A stretch of 64,000 bases of DNA, from positions 49,406 to 113,405 of the forward strand of contig NZ_JABCPZ010000006.1 in assembly GCF_013283785.1 (NCBI RefSeq). The letters are read 5' to 3'. Positions 42,907-52,060 of the stretch are shown piece after piece (within the stretch, counting starts at the first letter, position 1; the number at the start of each line of letters is the position of its first letter). The position numbers and the translations under genes are program-made. Source of the DNA: Nonomuraea antri (GTDB lineage Bacteria > Actinomycetota > Actinomycetes > Streptosporangiales > Streptosporangiaceae). The notes beneath the pieces are model-generated. The model was not told the origin of the DNA. It saw nothing but the letters and a program-made list of their open reading frames with translations, and ran no database searches.

Positions 42907-44628
42907 ATGCTCAGCGCATACAACCAGAACGAAGTGCTGCTTTCGATGATGGACAGCCTCGTGGGGGACCACGTTGATTTGGAGCCGATGAGAAAAGCGT
43001 TCGAGTCCACCAGGGGTGACTTCGCGGCGAAGTTCACCGCTGCTGTTCAAGCACGTTTCGCTCAGTTGGTCGTGCCAGAGGTGTTCATTGACGTGCCTGA
43101 GCACCCTGAGGAACTTCGCAAAGCCGAACTGGAGGCTTTGGTGCGACCCGCGGTCGACTTTCTTCACTCGAATCCAACCAAGCGGGAATTGCTGACCACG
43201 TTGGACCGCATCCAGTGGCGGCAGGAGCGCCGTCCAGCATGGGTTCCGCGTCTGGATCGGCACGGCAAGCCACGATCGGAGCCTGGGGCTGACTCGTTTG
43301 ATCCGGAAGCTCCCCCTGAGCGGCCTCTGGTGGTGGGTGCCCTGGCCGAGCTCGGCGACGTGACTGTTCTCCTGCCTGCTTCTGATCCGGAGAGACCGGA
43401 ACTGCCCATGCTGCCTGGAGGGATCGGGGAATGGGAGGTGGCTCTGTGCACGCTCCTGGGTATCACTGGCGAGCGCGGGCCCGCCACGACTGTTCAGGTC
43501 GACGCGGAGGCCAACGAGGCATTGATTCCCGAGGACAGGCGCTGGTGGGCGGTCGAACCGGCGAAGTCGTCGCCGGCGGCACAGGATCCGGGTGTGGCGA
43601 GCGAACTGCTGGCCACTTCGACGACGCTTGGGGGACTGCCGGTCACCGACACTACGCCTCAAGATCATGAGAGGCTCGCCATCGCCCTCGGGGCCGCGGG
43701 GGACTGGCGCCACAGCGTCCGATGGGTACTGGACGGATGGGACCCCGGCGTGGATGCGCACATACTGGCCACTGCCCGCGCGGCCGTCGCCGGCTGGGCG
43801 GGTGGAGGCAGGGGCGGGCTCATCGTGTACGTGTACGGCGGGGCCCTGCATGGCACCGACGGCCTGATCGCTGAGCCTGGCCCGCTGCACAGTTACCTGC
43901 TGTGCGTGAGCCGCTCCCCCGATGGAACAGACGTTGTGGACACAGTGGATCGGGTGATTCTTGCTTGTCCGGGAGAGGGCTGGTGCCACCGAGACGGTTG
44001 TACCGTCGCCGACTTCCCAGAAGCAGCCGAGTTGCTTGCGGCGATCGTCACTACCGGTGATGTCGCTGGGGTGGCCGACCAGGACGGTGGCCGGGCAGGG
44101 GAGAGCTACCAGCGGTTGTACGGAGCCGACGGCACCGATCACGATCCGGACAGTGTCTTGGACTACTTGGAGATGGAGCTGCTGGGCGCCGGTTGGGTGG
44201 AGTTGGAGCGATCGACCTGGGAGGGCGGGCTGGAGGAGTCGTTGCTGCGCCGCGGCGACCACTGCCTGATCGCCTGCTACGATCCGATCACCCGCCAGCT
44301 TCGACTTGCGGACGGCAAGTCCCAGCTCGATGGCATGCTCGACATTCTGGCCGACGACGGTGTGCTTACCGGCGAGGACGAATACGTGACCGTAGACACC
44401 AGCGAGCAGGTGGTCGCGCGGTGGGGCACGGACATCCTGACCGCAGCGGAGGATCATCTGCGGGGGCGTATCCAGGATCTGTCGCAACTATCCGTCCCAG
44501 TCCAGGGCGCACTACTCGGGCTGCATCCTCATGCGGACGGAGCCCTCAACGCCCCCGAATCCACAGCACTCGCGAAGGAACAGCTCACCGTCCTGGCCCG
44601 CGTCGCCGGCCTGCTTGGCGATAAGTGA
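42907..44628 (+). CDS. Large acidic protein of unknown function (573 aa)
   Basis: Divergent from the primase-helicase. The frame is open from 42805, but the sequence looks protein-like only from MLSAYNQNEVLLSMMDSLVG (ATG 42907); no ribosome site decides the start. The product is acidic, mostly soluble, with no membrane segment. Notable parts are WDPGVDAHILATARAAVAGW, a Cys/His cluster (CPGEGWCHRDGC) and a C-terminal helical region. No known domain recognised. Location between the helicase and the integrase makes it cargo of segment B, possibly a defence partner. Confidence 0.7.
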   Translation: MLSAYNQNEVLLSMMDSLVGDHVDLEPMRKAFESTRGDFAAKFTAAVQARFAQLVVPEVFIDVPEHPEELRKAELEALVRPAVDFLHSNPTKRELLTTLDRIQWRQERRPAWVPRLDRHGKPRSEPGADSFDPEAPPERPLVVGALAELGDVTVLLPASDPERPELPMLPGGIGEWEVALCTLLGITGERGPATTVQVDAEANEALIPEDRRWWAVEPAKSSPAAQDPGVASELLATSTTLGGLPVTDTTPQDHERLAIALGAAGDWRHSVRWVLDGWDPGVDAHILATARAAVAGWAGGGRGGLIVYVYGGALHGTDGLIAEPGPLHSYLLCVSRSPDGTDVVDTVDRVILACPGEGWCHRDGCTVADFPEAAELLAAIVTTGDVAGVADQDGGRAGESYQRLYGADGTDHDPDSVLDYLEMELLGAGWVELERSTWEGGLEESLLRRGDHCLIACYDPITRQLRLADGKSQLDGMLDILADDGVLTGEDEYVTVDTSEQVVARWGTDILTAAEDHLRGRIQDLSQLSVPVQGALLGLHPHADGALNAPESTALAKEQLTVLARVAGLLGDK

Positions 44629-44800
44629 TCCGAAGACTGCGACCGGCAACGGGCTCTCGACGGTCGCGGCCGAGGTTGTCATGGCGGGCTTCTCATCAGC
44701 AGACTGACCGGTGGACCTAGGAGATCTACCTGATCTTCGTTGGACGTAGATGCTGTTGTTGCCGTCATCTCCCGTGACCCAAGTGAGGGAGTGAGTGACG

Positions 44801-46108
44801 ATGACATGCGTTCAAGATCGCCACGTGGTGCATCGGCGTTGTGGCTGTGCCGACGCGGTGACAGGCAAACGGCTGGGAAACCGCTGCGCCCGGCTGGCCG
44901 ATCCTGCCCATGGCAGCTGGTACTTCGCCGTCCAGGTGACGGATGTGTCCGGTCGGCGGCAGCGCCTGCGCCGTGGCGGCTTCCCCACGGCCGAGGCGGC
45001 GCAGCAGGCCGCCCGCGATCTCGCTCAGGCGCTGGAGGCGGCGCCGGTGACCGGGTACTGCGCGGTCGCCCAGTGGTTGCGCTACTGGTTGTCGGTGGTT
45101 GAGCAGCGGATCCGGCCGACCACTTACAAGGCCTACCGCGATCGCGTCCGGCTGTTCCTGATCCCGCACCTTGGCCTCATTCCGTTTCGCCAGCTGTCGA
45201 GGCGGCACGTCGTCAGGATGTTCACCGCTGTGGCCAGACGTCATACCCGCTACGGCAAGCCGATCAGCGCGGCCACGCTGGAACGGATCCGGGCGACGCT
45301 GCGCGCGGCGCTGAACGAAACCGTCCGGGAAGACCTGATCCGCGACAACCCGGCTCGTGGGCTACGGCTACCGTCCCCGCGCCATGTCCACCCGGTGGTG
45401 TGGACCCCGCGTCGCGTGGCCGCGTGGAGGCGCACTGGCGAGCGCCCAGCTGTGGCGGTGTGGACGGTCGAGCAACTGGCCGCGTTCCTCGCCTTCGTTC
45501 GCGATGACCGGCTGTTCGCGCTGTGGTGGCTGATCGCTCTGCGTGGTCTGCGGCGTGCCGAGGTGGCCGGGCTGCGCTGGATCGATCTCGACACCGACCG
45601 GCGCGAACTCACCATTGCCTGCCAGCTCGTTCACACCGACCATGGCCTTTTCCCGTGTCCGCCGAAGAGCGCCTCCAGTCAGCGTGGGATCGCTCTGGAC
45701 CTCGACACTCTCCGGTTGCTGCGCCGTTACGAACGAGTCCAGCGCGGCGAATTGGGCACCGATTGGTCGCCGTCAGCGCCGGTGTCCACGCGAGAGAATG
45801 GTGAGGCGATTGATCCGGACTATCTCAGCTACCGCTTTCACAAGCTGGTCTTGGCCAGCGGGCTTCCCCCGGTGCGGCTGCACGACCTGAGACATGGAGC
45901 CGCGACGCTGGCCCTGGCGGCGGGAGCGGATCTGCGGGTGGTGCAGGGCCTGCTCGGGCATGCCGGCATCGTGCTCACCGCCGACACGTATACGTCGGTG
46001 CTGCCGCAGCTGTATCACGACAGCGCCCGGGCCACAGCGCAGATGGTCCTGAAGGCCGCCCGAAAGACCGCGAGACGGGTACGCAAGGGTCATACCGTGG
46101 AGGCGTGA
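44801..46108 (+). CDS. Tyrosine site-specific integrase (segment B)
   Basis: 435 residues from the ATG at 44801, nine bases after GAGGGAG; a GTG at 44795 is too close. It has an N-terminal arm-binding region (WYFAVQVTDVSGRRQRLRRG), a core-binding SAM-like domain (about 85-185) and a catalytic domain with R251 (RGLRRAEV), H361-xx-R364 (HDLRHG), H387 (LGHAG) and nucleophile Y397 (DTYTSV). It ends 76 bp before the 40-bp tRNA-Lys copy at 46184, the usual place for an integrase beside its own attachment site. It is likely active. Confidence 0.92.
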   Translation: MTCVQDRHVVHRRCGCADAVTGKRLGNRCARLADPAHGSWYFAVQVTDVSGRRQRLRRGGFPTAEAAQQAARDLAQALEAAPVTGYCAVAQWLRYWLSVVEQRIRPTTYKAYRDRVRLFLIPHLGLIPFRQLSRRHVVRMFTAVARRHTRYGKPISAATLERIRATLRAALNETVREDLIRDNPARGLRLPSPRHVHPVVWTPRRVAAWRRTGERPAVAVWTVEQLAAFLAFVRDDRLFALWWLIALRGLRRAEVAGLRWIDLDTDRRELTIACQLVHTDHGLFPCPPKSASSQRGIALDLDTLRLLRRYERVQRGELGTDWSPSAPVSTRENGEAIDPDYLSYRFHKLVLASGLPPVRLHDLRHGAATLALAAGADLRVVQGLLGHAGIVLTADTYTSVLPQLYHDSARATAQMVLKAARKTARRVRKGHTVEA

Positions 46109-46134
46109 CTCACATGTGTCTCACCGTGACTCAC
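46104..46134 (+). repeat. Direct repeats beside the integrase (arm sites)
   Basis: CGTGACTCAC at 46104-46113 and 46125-46134, 21 bp apart (two helical turns), overlapping the integrase stop and about 50 bp from the 46184 core. They differ from the arm motif near the other cores, so this integrase probably has its own specificity. Confidence 0.55.
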
Positions 46135-46183
46135 GATGGGACGACTCGACTACAGGATCGCGGGAAACCGCAGGTGGAGGTGG

Positions 46184-46223
46184 TAGGGCGCCCGGGGCTC
46201 GAACCCGGAACCTACGGATTAAA
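46184..46223 (-). repeat. tRNA-Lys 3'-half copy (att site), 40/40 identical
   Basis: Identical to 57559-57598 over 40 bp and in the same orientation. Immediately beside the segment B integrase. Marks the junction between segments B and C. Confidence 0.9.
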
Positions 46224-46260
46224 GTCGCCACAAACGGTCCCCAGATCTAAGAAACAGCCC

Positions 46261-48546
46261 TTAGCGGCGCCGGGTGGCGAAGTAGCGTGCCATCCCGCGC
46301 AGCAGCGCGACGTCGAAGGGCAGGCCGTCCAGGGCCGCGTACGCGCGCTCCAGATGATGGGCCATGAGGCGCTCGGCCTCGGCGCGGCCATGCACGGTGA
46401 CCAGGCTGCCGCGCCCCGTGTCCTGGCCCACGTCCTTGCCGAGTGCGGCGACGGTGGCGGTCTGATCGAGGATGTCGTCGCGGATCTGGAAGACGACGCC
46501 GGCGTGCCTGGCATAGCCGCCGACCAGCTCGATCTCCCGCTGCGGCCGGGCCGTCAGCATCATGAGCGGGACCAGGGCCGCCTCGAACGCCGCACTGGTC
46601 TTGAGTGTGTACAGCTCGACGAACTCGGTGGCGGACAGTGCCCGGCCGCTCCTGGCCAGGCGCAGATCGAGGTCTTGCCCGCGGCAGAGCCGCTCGGGGC
46701 CGAGGCTGGTGCCCACGTAGGCGACGACCTGCGCCACCCGGTCGGGCGGGAAGTGCGCGGACAGCTCGGCCACGAGGCCGAAGCCAGTGGAGATCATCGA
46801 GATGGCGGCGAGCTGGACGCTGCTCTCGGGGAAGACAGTGTGCGCCGTGGGCCTGCCGCGGCGTACCGATGCGTCGTCCTGGGCGGGCAGGTCGTCGAAC
46901 ATCAGGCTGGCCGTGTGGAACAGCTCGCCGGCGGCGACGATCGGCGTGAGGCGGTCGCGGTCCAGCCCGAGCGCCGCCGCCAAAGCCAAGGTGAGGGTAG
47001 GGCGCACCCGCTTGCCGTGCGCACCCAGGCTGTAGGCGATCACCTCGTGGAGGTCTCCGGTGGAGCCTTTGCGCACGTGCCCGTCGATCGCCGCCGCGAT
47101 GAAGGGCAGCTGGTCGAAGGCGAAGGTACGGCAGTCCACGTCGGTGGCCGGCCGGGCCTGCGTCACGGCGTTCACCTCGGCGCGCAGCCGCTTGTCGACC
47201 GGGAGCTGGTGGGCCGCGACGCGCGGGTGCAGACCGGCCGCCACGCGCAGGAACCGGCGGATCTCCGGAGTCGGCGGGTAGGCCCGCTCGAGCTCGGCCG
47301 CCTGCGCAGGATCCTGTGCCAGGTAGGCGGCGATACTACCGGCGCCGTGGTAGGCGAGGTCGTCGGCGACCCGTTCGTCGCCGTCGAACACGCCGTCCAC
47401 CACGTAGGCCTCGTAGGCGAACACGTCGTAGAGCGGGTCGCCCGCCACCTCCTCCGGCGGCAAGGTGAAGAGCGTGCACCGTCCTGCGGCCGCGTCCTCC
47501 TCGCGGTCCTTGAGATCGTCGCGGAGCTGGCTGAGCATGATGGTGTTCAGGCACCGGGCGTAGAAGCCGTCCGGCAGGCTGCGCCGGCCCATGATGTTGG
47601 CGATGACACGGCTCAGCCCGGCCTTGATGAACACATCGGCCAGGTCAGGGTGCGCCCTGGACGCATCGCGGTGCTGGGCGAGATACATGCACGTCCCTGC
47701 GCGGTAGAGGTGCCCGTGCGTCGCGGGCGGGAAGTCCGTCAGGACCTGCTCGCGCATGGCGCACAGCTCCTCGGCCAGCGGGTTGTCGGGCAGCTGCGAG
47801 GGGCACAACGGCTCGCCGGAGGGCAACGCGCGCAGAACGAGCCGGTGGTAGTCCTCCCGCTCGGCCCGCGGCAGCCGATGCTCGGGTAGGTCGTGCAGGC
47901 AGTCGTCGATGATCGCGTAGGCCGCGCCCAGCGCATAGCCACCGCGGACGACCCGCCGCAGGTGATCTGCCGCCTCGTCGGCGCTCACGTCGAAGGTGTC
48001 GTAGACGGCGATGGCCAGGACCCCGCCAATGGTCCTGGACACCTTGCCCATGGCTCCTGCGCGCAGCACGTCCGCGGGGAGGACGCGGTGCAGGCGCCGT
48101 AGCCGCTCACGCAGCCACAGCAGCTCGGGCAGATCGCCCGCCCTTCCATTGAGTCGGGCACGGACCAGGTCGACGGCCGCCTCCAGCCCACCCGTCCGCA
48201 CCGTCCGCTCGACCACACGAAACTCCGGGACGTACCGCGACAGCCCCTCGGTGATGAGCGCGATCCTTTCGTCGGTGGGCACCTCCAGCAGGTTGTAGAT
48301 GACGAAGTGCCTGACCTCCCGCTCGATCCTGGCGTGCTCGGCGGCCCGCGCCCCCAGCCGACGCAGTCGTACCCGCAGAGGATGGCGAGACGGCAAACCG
48401 TCGATGTGCCGGGTGTAACGGTCTACGTGGCCGGCGATCGCCTCGGGGTTGCGCTCCTGCCACGAGCGGAATTCGGCCAGTGTGCGCCGCGCACCTTGGA
48501 TCATGCGATCGTCATCGAGATCTTCCTCGGTGAAGGGGTATGGCAC
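46261..48546 (-). CDS. Two-domain isoprenyl diphosphate synthase-like protein
   Basis: 761 residues from the GTG at 48546 (GGAGG five bases upstream). The C-terminal half (about 430-750) is a trans-isoprenyl diphosphate synthase: GAHGKRVRPTLTLALAAALG, first Asp-rich motif DDLPAQDD near 552 and second RDDILDQ near 689. The N-terminal half is also all-helical with two separate Asp-rich patches, IIDDCLHD near 211 and LRDDLKDREED near 341, and may be a second prenyl-synthase or terpene-synthase-like domain. Making a prenyl diphosphate and using it in one polypeptide is plausible but inferred. It sits 40 bp inside the att copy. Confidence 0.8.
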   Translation of the reverse strand: MPYPFTEEDLDDDRMIQGARRTLAEFRSWQERNPEAIAGHVDRYTRHIDGLPSRHPLRVRLRRLGARAAEHARIEREVRHFVIYNLLEVPTDERIALITEGLSRYVPEFRVVERTVRTGGLEAAVDLVRARLNGRAGDLPELLWLRERLRRLHRVLPADVLRAGAMGKVSRTIGGVLAIAVYDTFDVSADEAADHLRRVVRGGYALGAAYAIIDDCLHDLPEHRLPRAEREDYHRLVLRALPSGEPLCPSQLPDNPLAEELCAMREQVLTDFPPATHGHLYRAGTCMYLAQHRDASRAHPDLADVFIKAGLSRVIANIMGRRSLPDGFYARCLNTIMLSQLRDDLKDREEDAAAGRCTLFTLPPEEVAGDPLYDVFAYEAYVVDGVFDGDERVADDLAYHGAGSIAAYLAQDPAQAAELERAYPPTPEIRRFLRVAAGLHPRVAAHQLPVDKRLRAEVNAVTQARPATDVDCRTFAFDQLPFIAAAIDGHVRKGSTGDLHEVIAYSLGAHGKRVRPTLTLALAAALGLDRDRLTPIVAAGELFHTASLMFDDLPAQDDASVRRGRPTAHTVFPESSVQLAAISMISTGFGLVAELSAHFPPDRVAQVVAYVGTSLGPERLCRGQDLDLRLARSGRALSATEFVELYTLKTSAAFEAALVPLMMLTARPQREIELVGGYARHAGVVFQIRDDILDQTATVAALGKDVGQDTGRGSLVTVHGRAEAERLMAHHLERAYAALDGLPFDVALLRGMARYFATRRR

Positions 48547-48669
48547 GTCGGCCTCCGTGGACAAGGGTGTGGATGACCCACATGCTGAATGTGGGCCACG
48601 CGCCCTGGCCACCCCCCTGAGCTGCGCAACAAAAGACGCAACAAGCGCAGCAAATCCACCGGAGGCTTC

Positions 48670-49431
48670 ATGAAGCGGCGTGGGAGAGAGGATCGCCCCA
48701 TCGACCGGGGGTCAGGGCCGGTCGCGGAATTCGTGGACGACCTGCGCCGGCTGCGCGGCAGACTCTCCCTGCGGGAGATCGGCGAGCGCATGCTGTATCA
48801 CTCCAGCACGATCTCGCGACGGCTCACCCCTGATGAGCTCCCTCCGCTCGACTTCGTCCGCTCCTACGTGGCCGCCTGCGGCGGCGACGTCGAGGCGTGG
48901 GAACGCCGCTGGCGCGGCCTCGCCGTGCCTGCGGAGTCACCGTCCCGGCCGCGCCGCAGAGCCCGTATCGCGGTGGCCGCAATCGCGCTGGCCGTGATCG
49001 GGGCCGGGACAGGGGTCGCCGCGCTCTCCGGCGCCTTCTCCAGCGGCGCGGACGCCGAGCAGGCGGCCCTGCCCGGCCTCACCCCAGCGCCCGTGGCGAG
49101 CGGACGCGGCTTCGACTGGAAGGTGGACCGGATGACCGTGCGCCTGTCCTCCCGCGAGTGGGTGCAGAGCGCCTCGGGCACCATCGAGGTCTGGGCGAAC
49201 ATGACCTGCCCCGTCGAGGTCACCACCTACTGGATGGCGGTACGCCCCGACACCCGCGCGATCCGGTTCACCTGCAATGCCTGGCAGTATCACAAGTGGG
49301 AGGGCATACCCGCCGGCCGCCACCACTTCGAGATCTGGAAGACCGACGACGGCCTGGCCATCCACGGCCAGGGCGTGCTCCAGGCGAACATCACCATCCA
49401 CGAGCGGCCCAAACCCACCCAGCCGGGGTAA
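48670..49431 (+). CDS. Membrane-anchored XRE-type regulator
   Basis: 253 residues from the ATG at 48670 (GGAGG upstream). N-terminal helix-turn-helix (VAEFVDDLRRLRGRLSLREI, then YHSSTISRRLTPDELPPLDF), a single membrane segment near 100-120 (IAVAAIALAVIGAGTGVAAL) and an extracytoplasmic domain of about 125 residues with two Cys. It is divergent from the isoprenyl synthase gene, so it may sense an external cue and control that gene. The signal is unknown. Confidence 0.8.
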   Translation: MKRRGREDRPIDRGSGPVAEFVDDLRRLRGRLSLREIGERMLYHSSTISRRLTPDELPPLDFVRSYVAACGGDVEAWERRWRGLAVPAESPSRPRRRARIAVAAIALAVIGAGTGVAALSGAFSSGADAEQAALPGLTPAPVASGRGFDWKVDRMTVRLSSREWVQSASGTIEVWANMTCPVEVTTYWMAVRPDTRAIRFTCNAWQYHKWEGIPAGRHHFEIWKTDDGLAIHGQGVLQANITIHERPKPTQPG

Positions 49432-49607
49432 GCGGCCTGCCCAGGCTCGAGCGCATCGCAAGGCACAGGCTGTGGACAAAGCAGGTGAACGGCTGCGCGA
49501 CGGAGCCTGGGACGAGAGCGGTACGGGCAGGCATTACGAGGTCTTTGCTTGATGGGGTGTCCGAACTCGGGCCTTCAGCCAGGTATTTGGATCAGTGACA
49601 GGGATCG

Positions 49608-49628
49608 GTGGCCCGGTACTCGGGCCAC
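49608..49628. promoter_or_regulatory. Hairpin just before methyltransferase-like gene
   Basis: GTGGCCCG and CGGGCCAC form a perfect 8-bp stem, ending six bases before the ATG at 49635. Could affect translation or end upstream transcription. Confidence 0.4.
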
Positions 49629-49634
49629 ACCCAC

Positions 49635-50573
49635 ATGACCGAACCCGCCAACACCTCCACCGTCTCCGGCACGAGCTCAGAGACCGATCGGGTCACCACC
49701 AGGCCGGCCAGCCGCCCTCACGGCGAACTCGCCGTACACCGCGAGACGCAGCACCCCGCTCGGGGGCACTTGCCGCTGACGGTGTGGCTGGCCGCAGCCG
49801 ACACCGAATCCATCTCCACCTGCCTGACGGGTTGCTGTCATCCGGTCAGCGGCCCGCTGGCCCGCCACCTCATCGTCGCCTGCACCCGCATGGGTGAGAC
49901 GGTCATCCATCTCGGCGCCGCCGATCACCAGCTCGTCTCGGCCGTGCTTACGGCGGGCTGCCTGCCGGTGGCGGTCTTCACCGACGCCCATCGGGCGGGG
50001 GTGACCTGGACCCGGCTCGCGCGTACCCATCCGGACTACGACCTGGAGGTCACCGACCTGCGCATCACCGATCCGGACGATGAGGAGATTCCGCTGACCG
50101 ACCTTGCCGGATGCGCGGGCCTGGTAGTGACGGAGCTGACCTGCGACCAGCTTCGCCGCCGGGGCTCGCATCATGCGGTAAAGCCCCACGACATCGCGTC
50201 GGCGGCGAGGCTGGTGAAGCCGGGCGGCCACCTGGCCGTCGTGACCGGCCTGCACTACCAGGGCCGCCTTGCCGACCCGCTGCCGGAGATCATCGCCCAG
50301 GCCCGCGCGGCGGGGCTGGTGTATCTGCAGCACATCATCGCCCTGCGCCAGTCCGCTCGCGGCGACCGCGTCCAAGCCTGTCTGCCTGGTCGCGGCCAGG
50401 TCGCCTCGCAGGATCTACCGCAGTGCGCCGGGTTGCCGGCGAGCGCGAGGGTGCACTCGGACGTGCTGCTGTTCATCAAGCCGGCGATGCCGCCGTGCTC
50501 GTCCGCGCCGGTAGGCCCGCTTGCCGACGCGAACGCCTCGGCATCGGAGGAGAAGACGAGGGGTACCCGCTGA
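49635..50573 (+). CDS. Methyltransferase-fold protein, possibly catalytically altered
   Basis: About 312 residues. A Rossmann-like methyltransferase fold is suggested by ARHLIVACTRMGETVIHLGA, DLAGCAGLVVTELTC and ASAARLVKPGGHLAVVTGLH, but the usual glycine-rich SAM loop and the (D/N/S)PPY motif are not visible. It overlaps the next methyltransferase start by one base. The pair may act together, one catalytic and one accessory. Start chosen at the ATG because the earlier GTG lies inside a hairpin. Confidence 0.65.
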   Translation: MTEPANTSTVSGTSSETDRVTTRPASRPHGELAVHRETQHPARGHLPLTVWLAAADTESISTCLTGCCHPVSGPLARHLIVACTRMGETVIHLGAADHQLVSAVLTAGCLPVAVFTDAHRAGVTWTRLARTHPDYDLEVTDLRITDPDDEEIPLTDLAGCAGLVVTELTCDQLRRRGSHHAVKPHDIASAARLVKPGGHLAVVTGLHYQGRLADPLPEIIAQARAAGLVYLQHIIALRQSARGDRVQACLPGRGQVASQDLPQCAGLPASARVHSDVLLFIKPAMPPCSSAPVGPLADANASASEEKTRGTR

Positions 50574-51484
50574 TGGCCGAGACAACGACGTTCGGGGCGA
50601 CGACCTCGGTGTGGGCGACCGGGCAGCAGCAGTCTCGGGTGCAGCGGCGCGGCCGGTATGTGCCGGAGTCGATGCGCCACCCCGGCAAGATGCTGCCCTC
50701 CATCGCCGCTCGCGCGGTGGACACCTATACCGGGCCGGGTGAACTGGTGCTCGATCCGATGTGCGGAATCGGCACCACCCTCGTCGAGGCCACCCATCTC
50801 GGCCGCCACGCCGCGGGCGTGGAGTATGAGGAGAAGTGGGCGCGCCTGGCCGTGGCAAATCTCGGCCACGCCCGCAAGCAGGGGGCACCCGGCTCGGGGC
50901 GGGTAGTGTGCGGAGACTCCCGCTCCATCGCCCACCTGCTGCCGGACCTGACCGGGCAGGCGGCACTGGTGCTCACCTCACCCCCGTACGGGAGCCACAC
51001 CCACGGGCACATCCGCTCCACCCGAGACACCGGCGAGCCAGGGGTGCGTAAGCGGAACCAGCACTACTCACGAGATCGTGGCAACCTCGCCCACCAGCAG
51101 CTCCCAGCGTTGCTGGAAGGGTTCGGCCGCATCTTGGCCGGATGCGTGGATCTGCTGCGCTCCGGCGGGGTCGTGGCGATCACTGTGCGGCCCTACCGGA
51201 TGCGCGGGGAACTGGTCGACCTGCCCGGCCACGTCCACCAGGTCGCCCAGCAGGCCGGGCTGGTGTTCGCCGACCGGATCGCGTGCCTGCTATGCGGACT
51301 CGGCGACGGCACGCTTCTCAACCGGGCGTCGTTCTTCCAGCTCCACGAGGCGCGCAAGGCCTGGGCGCGCGGCCTGCCCATTCACGCCGTCGCGCACGAG
51401 GACCTGCTCATCTACACCAAGGCCGCGTCCCCGGCCTCGGCAACGCCCGGCCCCGGCCTTCCAGACGATTGCGAGCTGGAGTAG
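50573..51484 (+). CDS. DNA methyltransferase (TSPPY type)
   Basis: 303 residues. Motif I region is ELVLDPMCGIGTTLVEATHL; catalytic motif IV is LTSPPYGSHTHG, the form typical of N4-cytosine and some N6-adenine DNA methyltransferases. The order (IV after I) suggests the beta or TRM11-like class. No target-recognition domain or restriction nuclease is evident. It is followed by a strong terminator and then excisionase/integrase, so it may protect or mark the mobile element. Confidence 0.8.
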   Translation: MAETTTFGATTSVWATGQQQSRVQRRGRYVPESMRHPGKMLPSIAARAVDTYTGPGELVLDPMCGIGTTLVEATHLGRHAAGVEYEEKWARLAVANLGHARKQGAPGSGRVVCGDSRSIAHLLPDLTGQAALVLTSPPYGSHTHGHIRSTRDTGEPGVRKRNQHYSRDRGNLAHQQLPALLEGFGRILAGCVDLLRSGGVVAITVRPYRMRGELVDLPGHVHQVAQQAGLVFADRIACLLCGLGDGTLLNRASFFQLHEARKAWARGLPIHAVAHEDLLIYTKAASPASATPGPGLPDDCELE

Positions 51485-51497
51485 CCCCGCGACCCGT

Positions 51498-51531
51498 CCT
51501 GTTCCTGGCCCGCATCCGGGCCAGGAACAGG
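51498..51531 (+). terminator. Strong terminator hairpin
   Basis: CCTGTTCCTGGCCCG (51498-51512) and CGGGCCAGGAACAGG (51517-51531) are perfectly complementary over 15 bp with a 4-nt loop, 14 bp after the methyltransferase stop. Confidence 0.85.
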
Positions 51532-51796
51532 GACGTGGGTACTGACCTGCGGATTTCGCTTGACGCGGGCCATGAAGGTGGGCGTCGATACCGCCGCCAA
51601 CCCGCCCCGCACCGGCCCTCGGCATGCCGGGGGTGTGGCCGTCCCGTCGTGAACGGGACGGCCGCACCCGGCACGGAGGACCGGACGGGACCGGGTCGGC
51701 GGCGTAGCACCCACCACAGCCCGCCTCGGCCGTACGGATCGCGCAACACGCGCGCCCGCACCGGCCCCTGTTCATCCACGCGTATGGAGGTGACGC
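51532..51796. other. Intergenic region with a second hairpin
   Basis: Holds a perfect 11-bp stem GGCCGTCCCGT (51637-51647)/ACGGGACGGCC (51653-51663) with a 5-nt loop. It lies before the excisionase gene; a regulatory or replication role cannot be judged. No gene seen. Confidence 0.5.
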
Positions 51797-52060
51797 ATGA
51801 CCAGCACAACCCCACCCCAAAGCCCGGCAACCGAGGCGGCAGAGTGGCCGCAGGTGATCAGCCTGCTCGCGGCCGGACGGCTGCTCGGCATGGGCCGCAC
51901 CAAGGCATACCGGCTCGCCAAAGCGGGCGCGTTCCCGTGCCGGGTGCTGCGCATCGGCGGCCGGTACGTGGTGCCGGTTCGCGGGCTGCGGGCGCTACTC
52001 GACCACACCGACTCCGTCGGCACCGAAAGCCGTTCGGAGGACCAGGAAGGACGGGCATGA
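51797..52060 (+). CDS. xis: Excisionase (MerR-like HTH)
   Basis: 87 residues, the usual size for actinobacterial excisionases. Winged helix-turn-helix: VISLLAAGRLLGMGRTKAYR, then AGAFPCRVLRIGGRYVVPVR. It overlaps the integrase start by 4 bp (ATGA), the standard xis-int coupling. It should bend DNA at the att site and bias recombination toward excision. Confidence 0.9.
   Translation: MTSTTPPQSPATEAAEWPQVISLLAAGRLLGMGRTKAYRLAKAGAFPCRVLRIGGRYVVPVRGLRALLDHTDSVGTESRSEDQEGRA

Noticed and set aside
46105..47889. Plus-strand 594-codon frame after the integrase
   Set aside because: Antisense to the isoprenyl synthase, which has all family motifs; the frame only happens to be open.
51142..52056. Upstream extension of the segment C integrase to 51142
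   Set aside because: It would overlap the methyltransferase, terminator and excisionase; the ATG at 52057 coupled to xis is much better.
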